From positions 1 through 47,108 of the forward strand of contig NZ_JTJR01000022.1 in assembly GCF_001678475.1 (NCBI RefSeq): DNA of 47,108 nucleotides, given 5' to 3'. A program made the position numbers and the translations under genes. This document shows, one piece after another, positions 17,380-27,865 of the stretch (position 1 is its first letter; each line of letters opens with the position of its first letter). This stretch comes from Gallibacterium genomosp. 3 (lineage in GTDB: Bacteria; Pseudomonadota; Gammaproteobacteria; Enterobacterales; Pasteurellaceae). The notes beneath the pieces were generated by a model, which did no database searches, was not told the DNA's origin, and saw only the letters and a list, made by a program, of their open reading frames with translations.

Positions 17380-18478
17380 TTACAATCCTGCTTTTAAGCT
17401 TGCTTCAATAAAACGATCTAAATCCCCATCTAACACCGCTTGTGTATTACGATTCTCTACACCGGTACGTAAGTCTTTAATTCGGGCATCATCTAATACA
17501 TAGGAACGAATTTGACTCCCCCAACCAATATCTGACTTACTATCTTCAAGTGCTTGTTTTTCTGCATTTTTCTTTTGTAACTCAAGCTCATATAATTTCG
17601 CTTTTAATTGCTTCATTGCTTGATCTTTATTTTTGTGTTGTGATCGATCATTCTGACACTGCACCACAATACCACTTGGCATATGTGTAATACGCACCGC
17701 ACTTTCAGTTCGGTTTACGTGCTGCCCACCTGCACCAGATGCTCGATACACATCAATCCGTAAATCAGCTGGATTAATTTCAATATCAATATCATCGGTA
17801 ATTTCAGGATACACAAACACAGCACTAAATGATGTATGACGACGATTATTTGAATCGAAAGGACTCTTACGCACTAAACGATGGATACCTGTTTCAGTAC
17901 GTAACCAACCAAATGCATATTCTCCACTGACACGAATCGTTGCAGACTTAATGCCAGCCACATCGCCATCAGAAACTTCCATTAATTCTGTTTTAAAACC
18001 TTTACTTTCTGACCAACGTAGATACATTCGCAACAACATTTCAGTCCAGTCTTGTGCTTCTGTACCGCCTGAACCTGCCTGCAAATCAACATAACAATCT
18101 GCACTATCATGCTCGCCGCTAAACATTCGGCGAAACTCTAATTTAGCCAATTTTTCTTCTAGTTGATCTAATTCAGCAACCGCTTCATCAAACGTTTCTT
18201 GATCATCAGCTTCAATCGCTAACTCTAATAAACCTTCAACATCTTCTAAACCTTGCTCAAGATTTTTGATGGTATCTACTACTGCTTCTAATGAAGAACG
18301 TTCTTTACCTAAGGCTTGCGCTTTATCTGGATCATTCCAAACATCTGGCTGTTCTAATTCTGCATTGACTTCTTCTAAGCGTTCGACCTTACTATCGAAG
18401 TCAAAGATACCCCCTAAGCGCTAGGGTTCTTTCACCAATATCGCTAATTTTATTTTTTATAGGGTTAATTTCAAACAT
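17380..18478 (-). CDS. prfB: Peptide chain release factor RF2, programmed +1 frameshift
   Basis: RF2 frees the finished protein at UAA and UGA codons. It is encoded in two frames: 25 codons from the ATG at 18478 to CTT (18406-18404), then a skip of one T and 340 residues from GAC (18402) to 17380, 365 in all as in E. coli. The stop-codon recognition motif SPF and the peptidyl-transfer motif GGQ are both present. Reading only the long frame would miss the N-terminal domain. An exact uptake signal lies inside at 17696-17704. It leads the prfB-lysS operon. Confidence 0.97.
17696..17704. other. DNA uptake signal sequence inside prfB
   Basis: ACCGCACTT, an exact reverse-orientation Haemophilus-type uptake core. 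Confidence 0.75.
18398..18420 (-). promoter_or_regulatory. RF2 autoregulatory frameshift site
   Basis: On the minus strand AGGGGGTATCTTTGAC contains the internal Shine-Dalgarno AGGGGG, the slippery CTT and the in-frame TGA (18403-18401) followed by C. When RF2 is scarce the ribosome shifts +1 on CTT; when abundant it stops at TGA. Confidence 0.97.
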
Positions 18479-18663
18479 ACAATTTCATTCTTACCTAACA
18501 TTAGAAACCCGCAATTATAGAGTATTCCATCCCTTTAGCCTAGTTTCTTTAGTAGAAATTTGTTAGTCGGCTAAGGATTTATGATAGAATACACAACTTA
18601 TGTAAAAATCAATACGCTAAACGTTATCACTTTATTAGTACAAAAAATTAAGGAGGAAACTCA

Positions 18664-19503
18664 ATGAAATCAGAATTAGATACTTCAACACTTTCCTACC
18701 GAGATAAAATGGCGATTGAGGAATATGAACGTCTTAGTCCTCGCTTACTTTATGAAATTATTCGTCAGGATGGGATTGAGGAGCTAACTCGACCAACCAA
18801 AGCATTAATCTTTTCCGGGATTACCGCTGGTTTAGTTGTAACATTCTCTTTTGTATTTAAAGCGATTTTTACCGCTTATGTTCCAGATCAACCTTGGGCG
18901 CCTTTAATCACTAATATGGGCTATACCGTAGGATTCCTATTGGTTATTTTAGGGCGTATGCAATTATTTACTGAAAACACGATCACAACTGTTGTGCCAC
19001 TATTTAATCCATTAACTTGGCGTAAAGTGACAGCCGTTTCTCGCTTATGGTTGATCGTTTTTATTTCTAATTTAATTGGCACCGCATTAGCAGCGTTATT
19101 CTTACAAAATCATCAAGTATTTAATCCTGAATTTGTTAATGCTATGCACGAAATTGCTATGCACGTCAAACATATGACTGTTTCAGAGAATATTCTAAAA
19201 GGAATTCCTGCTGGAATTCTGATTGCGTCTGTCGTATGGATGATGCCGTCGGTGAATAGTGGGAAATTTATTATGATTTTCTTCTTTATTTATTTGATTG
19301 CATTAGGAGATTTCGCACACGTTATAGTAGGCTCTGCTGAAATTGCGTATCTTGTTTTTCAAGGTGATGCCTCACTATATGATTATTTTGTTACTTTTTT
19401 ATTGCCAACCTGCTTTGGAAATATCTTAGGAGGAACTGTCGTCTTCACTATGATGATTTATGGCCAGGTTAATCAAGAAATTGAATTACGTTCTAATCGT
19501 TAA
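18664..19503 (+). CDS. Formate/nitrite transporter family protein (YfdC-like)
   Basis: A 279-residue inner-membrane protein of the FNT channel family with six hydrophobic segments after a charged 55-residue N-terminal tail. The motif MGYTVGFLLVILGRMQLFTEN and the second-half LGDFAHVIVGSAE fit the YfdC branch rather than FocA or NirC. The substrate of YfdC proteins is not established. A very strong ribosome binding site (AAGGAGG) precedes the ATG. It is monocistronic and divergent from prfB, with its own terminator. Confidence 0.88.
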   Translation: MKSELDTSTLSYRDKMAIEEYERLSPRLLYEIIRQDGIEELTRPTKALIFSGITAGLVVTFSFVFKAIFTAYVPDQPWAPLITNMGYTVGFLLVILGRMQLFTENTITTVVPLFNPLTWRKVTAVSRLWLIVFISNLIGTALAALFLQNHQVFNPEFVNAMHEIAMHVKHMTVSENILKGIPAGILIASVVWMMPSVNSGKFIMIFFFIYLIALGDFAHVIVGSAEIAYLVFQGDASLYDYFVTFLLPTCFGNILGGTVVFTMMIYGQVNQEIELRSNR

Positions 19504-19514
19504 ATTCAGCATAA

Positions 19515-19545
19515 AAAAAAGCAGATCATCTTGATCTGCTTTTTT
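19515..19545. terminator. Bidirectional terminator between the FNT gene and yfbU
   Basis: AAAAAAGCAGATCA (19515-19528) and TGATCTGCTTTTTT (19532-19545) are perfect 14-nt arms with a TCT loop, A-rich before and T-rich after. Confidence 0.88.
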
Positions 19546-19557
19546 AATGTTTAAATC

Positions 19558-20052
19558 TTAGGCATTTAAAATTTTACGAATTTCTTCTGCACTTAAATGA
19601 TATTCATGTGGACAAGCACGCCACGCGGCTAACATCTTCTGATATTTATCTGCCATACAAATTTGTGCATCACTATCATTAGAATAGAATACAACATCAG
19701 TATAAAGTTTTTCGCTTTCGCGTAAGAATTTGACATATTGACAATATTTTTTCTCTCTTACGGCACAATAGCCTACAAATTTAATTTGATGTTCACTCAC
19801 CGCAGATTTATCGCTTAAGTTATTAAAAGAAACTTGTAATGCATGATACATTTCTAATGTATCGCGTACTATCTTACATTCAGCTTCATTTAAATAAGAG
19901 AAACCTTTATCTAATTCTTGTAGTTCTTTCGCAAAACCACACTGAACAATCGTTTTTAAACGGCGAAAATGATTTGCTTGTTCAGGGTTAAGTAATGCCA
20001 TTAATTCATATTGATTAGCTAAAATCAATCGCTGGGTGGAGGTCATTTCCAT
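19558..20052 (-). CDS. yfbU: YfbU family protein (UPF0304)
   Basis: A 164-residue cytoplasmic, mainly helical protein matching E. coli YfbU from end to end: MEMTSTQRLILANQYELM at the start, LEMYHALQVSFNNL in the middle, and YHLSAEEIRKILNA at the end. The molecular function is unknown; the E. coli gene has been linked with cell-death phenotypes, but I would not assign a role. It is separated from mlaA by 106 bp on the same strand. Confidence 0.88.
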   Translation of the reverse strand: MEMTSTQRLILANQYELMALLNPEQANHFRRLKTIVQCGFAKELQELDKGFSYLNEAECKIVRDTLEMYHALQVSFNNLSDKSAVSEHQIKFVGYCAVREKKYCQYVKFLRESEKLYTDVVFYSNDSDAQICMADKYQKMLAAWRACPHEYHLSAEEIRKILNA

Positions 20053-20158
20053 GATGCTATCCTTCTTAAAATACTAAAAAACTTTGACGGCGCTTACTGT
20101 AAAAGATTAACGTTCGCCTGTCCTTAATTTGAATCAAAAAAAGAGAAAATAGACACTA

Positions 20159-20905
20159 TTAGTCAATTTCATCAACAATATTTTTATCTAATGTTTCTTT
20201 TGCTTTTGTTTCTGCCTTACCATCTGAAACTTTAAACTGTAAATTTTGGAAGTACGCTTCTCGATAAGTCACATAAGGATCCTGTGCTTGTTTTAATAAC
20301 GCATCTTGATCTAGAACACTGGCTCGCTTATCCACACCTTGGATTCCCCATTTTAATAAACTCCAAGGTCCTAATAGTGACAACATTGGATAAGTCATAT
20401 CAACCAAATGTCCGATATCTTGACGTGGTGTTGCAGCACCATATCCTGGTAACACAACATAACTCCCGGTTCCCATTCCATAGTGTCCTAACATATCACC
20501 AAATTCACGACTTTCTTGTTTTCTCAACGGTTTACTTGCACTAGCAATATCAATAAATCCAGCTAAACCAAATACACTATTGATCCAGAAACGGTCAAAA
20601 TGCACCATCGCTTGTTTAAAATTACCCTCTAATAAACGGTTTACAAAACTCATCGGTTCATCTAAGTTACTGGTAAAATTCGTTAACCCTGTTTTTACTG
20701 GTGCAGGAACATAATCACGCCAACCTTGTGCAACTGGACGTAAAATATAAGGATCAAGATAGTTATAGTTCACATTCCACATTGCACGGTTAAAACCTTG
20801 TAATGGATCATTCCGCTCCCCCGATTCATTATGACTAGCGCATCCTGCCGTTACCGCAGTAGCTATTGCAACTACTAATAATTTTTTACTGAATAATATC
20901 TTCAT
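20159..20905 (-). CDS. mlaA: Outer-membrane lipid asymmetry lipoprotein MlaA (VacJ)
   Basis: A 248-residue outer-membrane lipoprotein that removes misplaced phospholipids from the outer leaflet and hands them to MlaC. The signal peptide ends in a lipobox with acylated C22 (VTAGC). Family stretches follow: DPLQGFNRAMWNVNYNYLDPYILRPVA, NRLLEGNFKQA and GSYVVLPGYGAATPRQDIGHLVD. The length is typical. In this family it often lies apart from mlaFEDCB, as here. The C-terminal tail after residue 210 is lysine/glutamate-rich and variable. Confidence 0.95.
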   Translation of the reverse strand: MKILFSKKLLVVAIATAVTAGCASHNESGERNDPLQGFNRAMWNVNYNYLDPYILRPVAQGWRDYVPAPVKTGLTNFTSNLDEPMSFVNRLLEGNFKQAMVHFDRFWINSVFGLAGFIDIASASKPLRKQESREFGDMLGHYGMGTGSYVVLPGYGAATPRQDIGHLVDMTYPMLSLLGPWSLLKWGIQGVDKRASVLDQDALLKQAQDPYVTYREAYFQNLQFKVSDGKAETKAKETLDKNIVDEID

Positions 20906-20996
20906 TTGCTATTTCCACCTTAGATCAATATTGCTCTTTATTTTAATCAAAATTTCAACGTAAAAAAATGTTTCGCTGAAAATAACACTTGCCTTT

Positions 20997-21014
20997 AATG
21001 AATAAATATTCAAA
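20997..21014. promoter_or_regulatory. ARG box 1 upstream of carAB
   Basis: The core TGAATAAATATTCA is a perfect match to the palindromic ArgR core TGAAT-W4-ATTCA. It lies 104 bp before a second ARG box, roughly ten helical turns. Confidence 0.65.
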
Positions 21015-21056
21015 AATAGTGCATATTTTTTCAATAATAAACAATCTTTTATTTGT

Positions 21057-21072
21057 ATTTAAACGTTTGCTC
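21057..21072. promoter_or_regulatory. PurR box upstream of carAB
   Basis: ATTTAAACGTTTGCTC keeps the centre and right half of the PurR consensus ACGCAAACGTTTGCGT; the left half is degenerate. PurR control of carAB is known in E. coli. Confidence 0.6.
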
Positions 21073-21100
21073 CATTAAAATAACGCGATTTTTTCCCTTT

Positions 21101-21118
21101 TGTGAAAAAATATTCAGA
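21101..21118. promoter_or_regulatory. ARG box 2 upstream of carAB
   Basis: TGTGAAAAAATATTCAGA matches the 18-bp ArgR consensus at all but one position. A possible promoter follows: CAGACA (21115-21120), 17 bp, and the extended -10 TGGTAAAAG, which the box would overlap. Confidence 0.7.
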
Positions 21119-21234
21119 CACGATTTAGCCAACATGGTAAAAGTATTATGATGTTACCGTTTGATCTAAGTTGTGGTTAATGAGCATTCGTAAGTGTTCG
21201 ACCAAACACATAAATTTTAATTTAGGAGTAATTG

Positions 21235-22395
21235 ATGTCTGAACAAGCTATTCTTGTCCTTGCTGATGGTTCTATTTTTCATGGTACTTCAATCGGCGCA
21301 TTAGGGCACACTATTGGTGAAGTCGTATTTAACACTTCAATGACGGGTTATCAAGAAATTCTCACCGATCCATCCTACACCAAACAAATTGTTACATTAA
21401 CTTACCCTCATATTGGTAATACAGGTACAAATAGCGAAGACGTGGAATCCAATGCTATTTATGCTGCTGGTTTAATTATTCGTGATTTACCGTTATTACA
21501 CAGCAACTTTCGTAGTGAAATGTCATTACAACAATATCTTACACAAAATAATGTTGTAGCGATTGCGGATATTGATACCCGTCGTTTAACACGTCTATTA
21601 CGTGATAAAGGAGCCATGCCTGGTTGCATTATGGCAGGAGAAATTGATGAGAAAAAAGCACTCCAGTTAGCCCAAAGCTTTGGTTCTATGGCAGGTAAAG
21701 ATTTAGCCAAAGAAGTCACCTGTAATGCACCTTATGATTGGACTGAAAAAGTATGGCAATTAGGTGTTGGTTATCCAAAACAAACTAATTTCCGTTTCCA
21801 TGTTGTAGCTTATGATTTCGGGGTGAAACGTAATATTTTACGGATGTTAGCGGAACGAGATTGTCGTATCACGGTTGTCCCAGCGACCACACCAGCCCAA
21901 GAAGTATTAGCACTTAACCCTGATGGGATATTCTTATCTAATGGTCCAGGCGATCCAGAGCCTTGTGAGTATGCGATTACCGCGATTCAAGCATTATTAG
22001 CAAGTAAGAAACCTATTTTCGGTATTTGTTTGGGTCATCAGCTCTTAGGACTTGCTGTTGGCGGTAAAACCAAAAAAATGGCATTTGGCCACCACGGTGG
22101 TAATCATCCAGTAGAAAATCTTGATACACAAAAAGTATTAATTACAAGCCAAAATCATGGCTTTGAAGTGGATGCAGACAGTTTACCTAATAATGTACGT
22201 ATTACGCACCGTTCTTTATTTGATGGTTCTGTTCAAGGGATTGCATTAACTGATCAGTCTGCATTCTCATTCCAAGGACACCCAGAAGCTAGCCCAGGAC
22301 CACATGATGTTGCTTACCTATTCGATAAATTTATTCACGAAATGGAAGTTGCTCGTCATACCCATACTGCTGCTTCTTATGTAGTTCGTTACTAA
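21235..22395 (+). CDS. carA: Carbamoyl-phosphate synthase small (glutaminase) subunit
   Basis: A 386-residue subunit that hydrolyses glutamine and delivers ammonia to CarB for carbamoyl phosphate, the shared precursor of arginine and pyrimidines. The C-terminal class I amidotransferase has its nucleophile C265 in FGICLGHQ and the His/Glu pair H349 and E351 in GHPEAS. The N-terminal half has the CarA-specific block [19 protein letters not shown] chose the ATG at 21235 because AGGAG ends six bases before it; a TTG one codon earlier is also open. It forms an operon with carB (30 bp gap), with ArgR and PurR sites upstream. Confidence 0.98.
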   Translation: MSEQAILVLADGSIFHGTSIGALGHTIGEVVFNTSMTGYQEILTDPSYTKQIVTLTYPHIGNTGTNSEDVESNAIYAAGLIIRDLPLLHSNFRSEMSLQQYLTQNNVVAIADIDTRRLTRLLRDKGAMPGCIMAGEIDEKKALQLAQSFGSMAGKDLAKEVTCNAPYDWTEKVWQLGVGYPKQTNFRFHVVAYDFGVKRNILRMLAERDCRITVVPATTPAQEVLALNPDGIFLSNGPGDPEPCEYAITAIQALLASKKPIFGICLGHQLLGLAVGGKTKKMAFGHHGGNHPVENLDTQKVLITSQNHGFEVDADSLPNNVRITHRSLFDGSVQGIALTDQSAFSFQGHPEASPGPHDVAYLFDKFIHEMEVARHTHTAASYVVRY

Positions 22396-22425
22396 AAATG
22401 ATAAAAAATTAACGGAAAATAGATT

Positions 22426-25400
22426 ATGCCAAAACGTACAGATATAAAATCAATCCTCATTATTGGGGCAGGTCCAATTGTTATTGGTCAAGCCTGTGAG
22501 TTTGACTATTCAGGCGCACAAGCTTGTAAAGCGCTACGTGAGGAAGGTTATCGAGTTATTTTAGTAAACTCAAACCCAGCCACTATTATGACAGATCCTA
22601 ATATGGCTGATGTCACTTACATTGAACCAATTCGTTGGCAAACATTAGCTAAAATTATTGAAAAAGAACGTCCAGATGCTATTTTGCCAACAATGGGTGG
22701 ACAAACCGCATTAAACTGTGCATTGGATCTATCCAAAAATGGTATTTTAGCCCAATATCAAGTAGAGCTTATCGGCGCTACTGAAGATGCCATTGATAAA
22801 GCGGAAGATCGTGGTCGCTTTAAAGAAGCAATGCAAAAGATTGGACTAAATACGCCAAAATCTTTCGTGTGCCATAGCTTTGCTGAAGCATGGCAAGCTC
22901 AAGAGGAAGTCGGCTTCCCAACATTAATTCGTCCATCTTTCACTATGGGAGGATCGGGCGGTGGTATTGCCTATAACCGTCAAGAATTCCAAGAAATTTG
23001 TGAACGTGGTTTTGATGCTTCTCCTACCCATGAATTACTTATTGAACAATCGGTATTAGGTTGGAAAGAGTATGAAATGGAAGTGGTTCGTGATAAAGCT
23101 GATAATTGTATTATCGTTTGTTCTATCGAAAACCTCGATCCAATGGGTGTACACACAGGGGATTCCATTACTGTTGCACCAGCACAAACGCTCACTGATA
23201 AAGAATATCAAATTATGCGTAATGCATCTTTAGCTGTATTACGTGAAATTGGTGTAGATACAGGCGGTTCTAACGTGCAATTTGCGATCAATCCAGAAAA
23301 TGGCGAGATGATTGTGATTGAAATGAATCCGCGTGTCAGCCGCTCTTCTGCTTTAGCTTCCAAAGCAACAGGTTTCCCAATTGCTAAAGTTGCTGCTAAA
23401 TTAGCTGTCGGTTATACATTAAATGAGTTACGTAATGATATTACTGGTGGTTTAATTCCAGCTTCCTTTGAGCCATCTATTGACTATGTAGTGACCAAAG
23501 TACCTCGTTTTGCTTTTGAGAAATTCCCACAAGCAGATGATCGCCTTACTACACAAATGAAATCCGTTGGTGAAGTAATGGCAATGGGACGTACATTCCA
23601 AGAATCATTGCAAAAAGCATTACGTGGCTTAGAAACAGGTATCTGTGGCTTCAATTTGCGTTCAGAAGATAACGAAAAATTACGCCATGAAATCTCTAAC
23701 CCAGGTCCAGAACGCCTATTATATGTTGCTGATGCGTTTGGTCTTGGTTGGTCAATTGAAGATGTATATCGCTATACCAAAATTGATCCTTGGTTTTTAA
23801 GACAAATCCAAGATTTAGTCTTAGAAGAGCTTGTACTTGAAAAGAAAACGTTTGAGCAATTAGATTACGCAGAATTACGTCGTTTAAAACGTAAAGGCTT
23901 CTCTGATAAACGTATTGGTCAATTAACCAAAACTAGCGAAGCGGAAGTAAGACAACGTCGTTATCAATTAGATTTACATCCTGTTTATAAGCGAGTCGAT
24001 ACCTGTGCAGGTGAATTTAAATCTGACACAGCTTATCTCTATTCCACTTATGAAGAAGAGTGTGAAGCTAATCCATCTAATCGTAAAAAAATTATGATTC
24101 TTGGTGGTGGTCCAAACCGTATTGGTCAAGGTATTGAATTCGACTACTGTTGTGTTCATGCCGCATTAGCGTTACGTGAAAGCGGTTTTGAAACTATTAT
24201 GGTGAATTGCAACCCAGAAACGGTATCTACTGATTTTGATACTTCAGATCGCTTATATTTTGAACCGCTTACTCTCGAAAATGTATTAGAAATTATTCAT
24301 ATTGAAAAACCTTATGGCGTAATTGTTCATTATGGTGGGCAAACTCCACTTAAATTGGCTAATGCTCTCCATCAAAATGGTGTCAATATTATTGGTACTT
24401 CTGCGGATAGCATTGATGCAGCAGAAGATCGCCAACGTTTCCAACAAATTTTAAATGATCTTCACCTAAAACAGCCTCCTAACCGTACCGCACGTAATAG
24501 TGAAGAGGCGGCTCAATTAGCAGATGAAGTTGGTTATCCTTTGGTGGTTCGTCCTTCGTATGTATTAGGTGGACGTGCAATGCAAATTGTATATAACCAA
24601 GAAGAATTGAACCGTTATATGCGTGAAGCTGTTCAAGTTTCTGAAGATAGCCCAATTTTATTAGATCACTTCCTTGATAATGCCACTGAAGTTGATGTGG
24701 ATTGTATTTGCGACGGCGAAACAGTGGTAATTGGCGGTATTATGCAACACGTTGAACAAGCCGGTATTCATAGTGGTGACTCTGCTTGCTCTTTACCTGC
24801 ATACTCGCTCAGTCAAGAAATCCAAGATGAAATCCGTCGTCAAACTACGGAAATGGCAAAAGCATTAAAAGTAGTTGGTTTAATGAACATACAATTTGCG
24901 ATTCAAAACAACACTATTTATGTCTTAGAAGTCAATCCTCGCGCTTCACGTACAGTACCATTTGTAAGTAAAGCTACTGGTGTGCCATTAGCTAAAATTG
25001 CCGCACGTGTGATGGCAGGGATCTCTTTAACTGAACAAGGTTTTACTCAGGAAGTTATTCCAGAAAAATTCTCTGTGAAAGAAGCCGTATTCCCATTCAT
25101 TAAATTCCCTGGTGTAGATACCATTTTAGGCCCTGAAATGCGTTCTACTGGTGAAGTTATGGGGGTTGGTACGACATTTGAAGAAGCATTTATCAAAGCA
25201 CAATTAGGGGCAGGTGAACATATTCCACATAACGGTAAAGTTTTCTTATCGATTGCGGATCAAGATAAACAACGTTTATTGCCTATCGTGAAATTATTAC
25301 AACGCTTAGGTTTTGGTTTATGTGCAACTTATGGTACAGAACAGTTCCTTGCGGAACATGGCATTATCGTTCAGCATGTAAATAAAGTCCGTGAGGGCCG

Positions 25401-25614
25401 TCCTCATATCGTAGATGCAATTAAAAACGGTGAAATTTCTTTAGTTATCAATACGGTTGATGGTAAACCTGAATCTATTGCGGATAGTCATTCGATTCGT
25501 CGTAATGCATTACAACATAAAGTGATGATTCAGACCACGATTAATGGTGCATCAGCCTTAGTCAGTGGCTTAGGAAAACTTGATCAACTCGGTATTTATT
25601 CACTACAAGATTAA
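22426..25614 (+). CDS. carB: Carbamoyl-phosphate synthase large subunit
   Basis: A 1062-residue subunit made of two homologous ATP-grasp halves: carboxyphosphate synthesis (residues 1-400) and carbamate phosphorylation (about 550-930). An oligomerisation domain (about 400-550) lies between them, and an MGS-like allosteric domain closes the chain. Repeated motifs show the duplication: [18 protein letters not shown] against [18 protein letters not shown], and [18 protein letters not shown] against [18 protein letters not shown]. It is 11 residues shorter than E. coli CarB, mainly at the C terminus. It is co-transcribed with carA. Confidence 0.98.
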   Translation: MPKRTDIKSILIIGAGPIVIGQACEFDYSGAQACKALREEGYRVILVNSNPATIMTDPNMADVTYIEPIRWQTLAKIIEKERPDAILPTMGGQTALNCALDLSKNGILAQYQVELIGATEDAIDKAEDRGRFKEAMQKIGLNTPKSFVCHSFAEAWQAQEEVGFPTLIRPSFTMGGSGGGIAYNRQEFQEICERGFDASPTHELLIEQSVLGWKEYEMEVVRDKADNCIIVCSIENLDPMGVHTGDSITVAPAQTLTDKEYQIMRNASLAVLREIGVDTGGSNVQFAINPENGEMIVIEMNPRVSRSSALASKATGFPIAKVAAKLAVGYTLNELRNDITGGLIPASFEPSIDYVVTKVPRFAFEKFPQADDRLTTQMKSVGEVMAMGRTFQESLQKALRGLETGICGFNLRSEDNEKLRHEISNPGPERLLYVADAFGLGWSIEDVYRYTKIDPWFLRQIQDLVLEELVLEKKTFEQLDYAELRRLKRKGFSDKRIGQLTKTSEAEVRQRRYQLDLHPVYKRVDTCAGEFKSDTAYLYSTYEEECEANPSNRKKIMILGGGPNRIGQGIEFDYCCVHAALALRESGFETIMVNCNPETVSTDFDTSDRLYFEPLTLENVLEIIHIEKPYGVIVHYGGQTPLKLANALHQNGVNIIGTSADSIDAAEDRQRFQQILNDLHLKQPPNRTARNSEEAAQLADEVGYPLVVRPSYVLGGRAMQIVYNQEELNRYMREAVQVSEDSPILLDHFLDNATEVDVDCICDGETVVIGGIMQHVEQAGIHSGDSACSLPAYSLSQEIQDEIRRQTTEMAKALKVVGLMNIQFAIQNNTIYVLEVNPRASRTVPFVSKATGVPLAKIAARVMAGISLTEQGFTQEVIPEKFSVKEAVFPFIKFPGVDTILGPEMRSTGEVMGVGTTFEEAFIKAQLGAGEHIPHNGKVFLSIADQDKQRLLPIVKLLQRLGFGLCATYGTEQFLAEHGIIVQHVNKVREGRPHIVDAIKNGEISLVINTVDGKPESIADSHSIRRNALQHKVMIQTTINGASALVSGLGKLDQLGIYSLQD

Positions 25615-25706
25615 TCACTTTATCCCCTGTTATGTTACAAATAGCAGGGGATATTCCTTTTTACGCCTTCCACTTTTTACTCAAAACTTCTCTTTTTATA
25701 ATTCAA

Positions 25707-25722
25707 AAGCAAACGTTTGCAT
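25707..25722. promoter_or_regulatory. PurR box upstream of the purine permease
   Basis: AAGCAAACGTTTGCAT contains a perfect 12-bp GCAAACGTTTGC core and differs from the PurR consensus only in the outer pairs. It lies about 80 bp before the permease ATG, near a TAAAAT at 25753-25758. Confidence 0.85.
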
Positions 25723-25801
25723 TTTTCGATAGTAGATTTTTTTTATCTCAGGTAAAATTCACCCCTATTTTATTTCTTGTCATTTTTTAGAAGGTATTTC
25801 A

Positions 25802-27121
25802 ATGGCTAATATGCTCGAACAACGTTTTGAACTTACTGCCCGCAACAGTTCTTTACGTCAGGAAGTAATTGCTGGGCTCACCACATTCTTAGCAATGGTC
25901 TATTCTGTGATCGTTGTCCCTGGAATGTTAAGTAATGCTGGCTTCTCTGCTGAATCCGTATTTATTGCAACCTGCTTAGTTACTGGTCTAGGATCAATCC
26001 TAATTGGTTTCTGGGCAAATGCACCAATGGCGATTGGTGTGGCAATTTCGTTAACTGCTTTTACTGCATTTAGTTTAGTGCTTGGTCAAAAAGTGAGTGT
26101 CCCTGTTGCTTTAGGTGCAGTTTTCCTAATGGGGGTTTTATTCAGTATCATCTCTGCCACTGGGATCCGAGCATGGATTTTACGCAATCTTCCTGCCAGC
26201 ATCGCCCACGGCGCAGGTATCGGTATTGGTTTATTCTTACTTTTAATTGCTGCGAATGGTGTTGGTCTTGTTGTCGGTAATAATGCTGGGCTCCCAGTCA
26301 AACTTGGTGATTTCACTTCATTTCCAGTTATCATGTCATTACTTGGTTTAGCAGCGATTATTGGTCTTGAACGTTTAAAAGTAAAAGGCGGAATCTTATT
26401 CGTTATCATCGCAATTACTTTAATTGGTTTAATTTTTGATCCAAATGTCAAATTTGCGGGTCAAATTTTTAAACTGCCTTCTTTTGGAGAAACCTCTCAT
26501 TTCTTACAACTTGATATTGTTGGTGCCTTACAACCAATGGTATTACCTGCTGTATTTGCTTTAGTCATGACAGCTGTATTTGATGCGACCGGAACAATCC
26601 GAGCCGTTGCAGGACAAGCGAATTTACTCGATAAAGATGGACAAATCATTAATGGGGGTAAAGCCTTAACTTCTGACTCAGTAAGTAGTATTTTTTCAGG
26701 TTTATTTGGTACTGCACCTGCAGCTGTCTATATTGAATCTGCTGCTGGTACTGCGGCAGGCGGAAAAACAGGAATTACTGCAATCGTTGTTGGTGCATTA
26801 TTCTTATTAATGTTGTTCTTCCAACCACTTGCTGCATTAGTTCCTGGTTATGCGACAGCACCTGCATTAATGTACGTTGGATTATTAATGTTAAGCAATG
26901 TGACTAAATTAGATTTTGATGATTTTGTTGGTGCAATGAGCGGTTTAATCTGCGCAGTATTTATTGTTCTCACTGCAAATATTGTTACAGGTATTATGCT
27001 TGGTTTTGCTTCATTAGTGATTGGACGTATTGTCGCTGGCGAAGTGCGTAAACTCAATCTAGGCACAGTAATTATTGCGATTATTCTTGTTATCTTCTAC
27101 GCAGGTCACTGGGCTATCTAA
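25802..27121 (+). CDS. NCS2 family purine permease (AzgA-like)
   Basis: A 439-residue inner-membrane nucleobase transporter with 12-14 hydrophobic segments. It shows the AzgA-branch pattern: [16 protein letters not shown], a [16 protein letters not shown] segment, and [22 protein letters not shown]. The branch includes adenine and guanine/hypoxanthine permeases; the exact base cannot be told by eye. The near-perfect PurR box upstream independently supports a purine role. It is monocistronic, with its own terminator before pyrR. Confidence 0.88.
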   Translation: MANMLEQRFELTARNSSLRQEVIAGLTTFLAMVYSVIVVPGMLSNAGFSAESVFIATCLVTGLGSILIGFWANAPMAIGVAISLTAFTAFSLVLGQKVSVPVALGAVFLMGVLFSIISATGIRAWILRNLPASIAHGAGIGIGLFLLLIAANGVGLVVGNNAGLPVKLGDFTSFPVIMSLLGLAAIIGLERLKVKGGILFVIIAITLIGLIFDPNVKFAGQIFKLPSFGETSHFLQLDIVGALQPMVLPAVFALVMTAVFDATGTIRAVAGQANLLDKDGQIINGGKALTSDSVSSIFSGLFGTAPAAVYIESAAGTAAGGKTGITAIVVGALFLLMLFFQPLAALVPGYATAPALMYVGLLMLSNVTKLDFDDFVGAMSGLICAVFIVLTANIVTGIMLGFASLVIGRIVAGEVRKLNLGTVIIAIILVIFYAGHWAI

Positions 27122-27130
27122 TTTTACGCT

Positions 27131-27161
27131 AACGTGTATGAATTTATGCTTCATACACGTT
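27131..27161 (+). terminator. Terminator of the purine permease gene
   Basis: AACGTGTATGAA (27131-27142) pairs with TTCATACACGTT (27150-27161) over 12 bp, followed by TATTTTCTC. Confidence 0.8.
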
Positions 27162-27258
27162 TATTTTCTCTACAAAAACACGTTTTCAATGTGCGTTAAT
27201 ATTAATTTTATGTTATTTTGGATACGTGTTTTTTCTATTAATCAAAGGTTTTTTATTT

Positions 27259-27798
27259 ATGGAAAAAGTGATTATCGATGAGAGTCAGTTTTTTCGTACG
27301 ATTTCACGCATTTCTCATGAAATTATTGAGAAACATCAAACACTTGATGATTTAATTATTGTCGGAATTAAACGCCGTGGTGCAGAAATTGCCGAATTAC
27401 TTCGTCAAAAAATAGCACAATTAACCAATATAACGCTGCCTTATATGGAGCTAGACATTACGCTTTATCGAGATGATCTTCAATATGCAGATCCTACTGA
27501 GCTTCCTGTTTATCATGGTGCATCTGAACAAATAAATATCCAAAATAAAAATGTCATTCTTGTTGATGATGTATTATTTACTGGAAGAACTATTCGAGCA
27601 GCATTAGATGCATTAATTGATTTCGGACGAGCAACACGCATTGAACTAGTCATCTTTGTTGATAGAGGACATCGTGAATTACCAATTCGAGCCGATTATG
27701 TAGGTAAAAACGTACCCACTTCTCGACAAGAACAAATTCAGGTAAAAACAATGAAATTTGATGGTTGTTATCAAGTGGATTTATTAAAACCTGAATGA
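27259..27798 (+). CDS. pyrR: PyrR: pyrimidine regulator / uracil phosphoribosyltransferase
   Basis: A 179-residue type I phosphoribosyltransferase. The PRPP-binding loop VILVDDVLFTGRTIRAAL lies near residues 95-112, and the PyrR-specific ends IIVGIKRRGAEIA and FVDRGHRELPIRADYVGKNVPTS are present. In Gram-positives PyrR attenuates pyr mRNAs and also makes UMP from uracil. In Pasteurellaceae the RNA-binding role is less certain, and I see no PyrR-type RNA element nearby. I chose the ATG at 27259 because it matches family length. It sits between carAB/purine transport and surA. Confidence 0.92.
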   Translation: MEKVIIDESQFFRTISRISHEIIEKHQTLDDLIIVGIKRRGAEIAELLRQKIAQLTNITLPYMELDITLYRDDLQYADPTELPVYHGASEQINIQNKNVILVDDVLFTGRTIRAALDALIDFGRATRIELVIFVDRGHRELPIRADYVGKNVPTSRQEQIQVKTMKFDGCYQVDLLKPE

Positions 27799-27865
27799 AA
27801 CCTTTTAAATTTTTAATACTCTAACCAAATCGTGATATTAAATGGCAAAAATAGGACAATATGGT

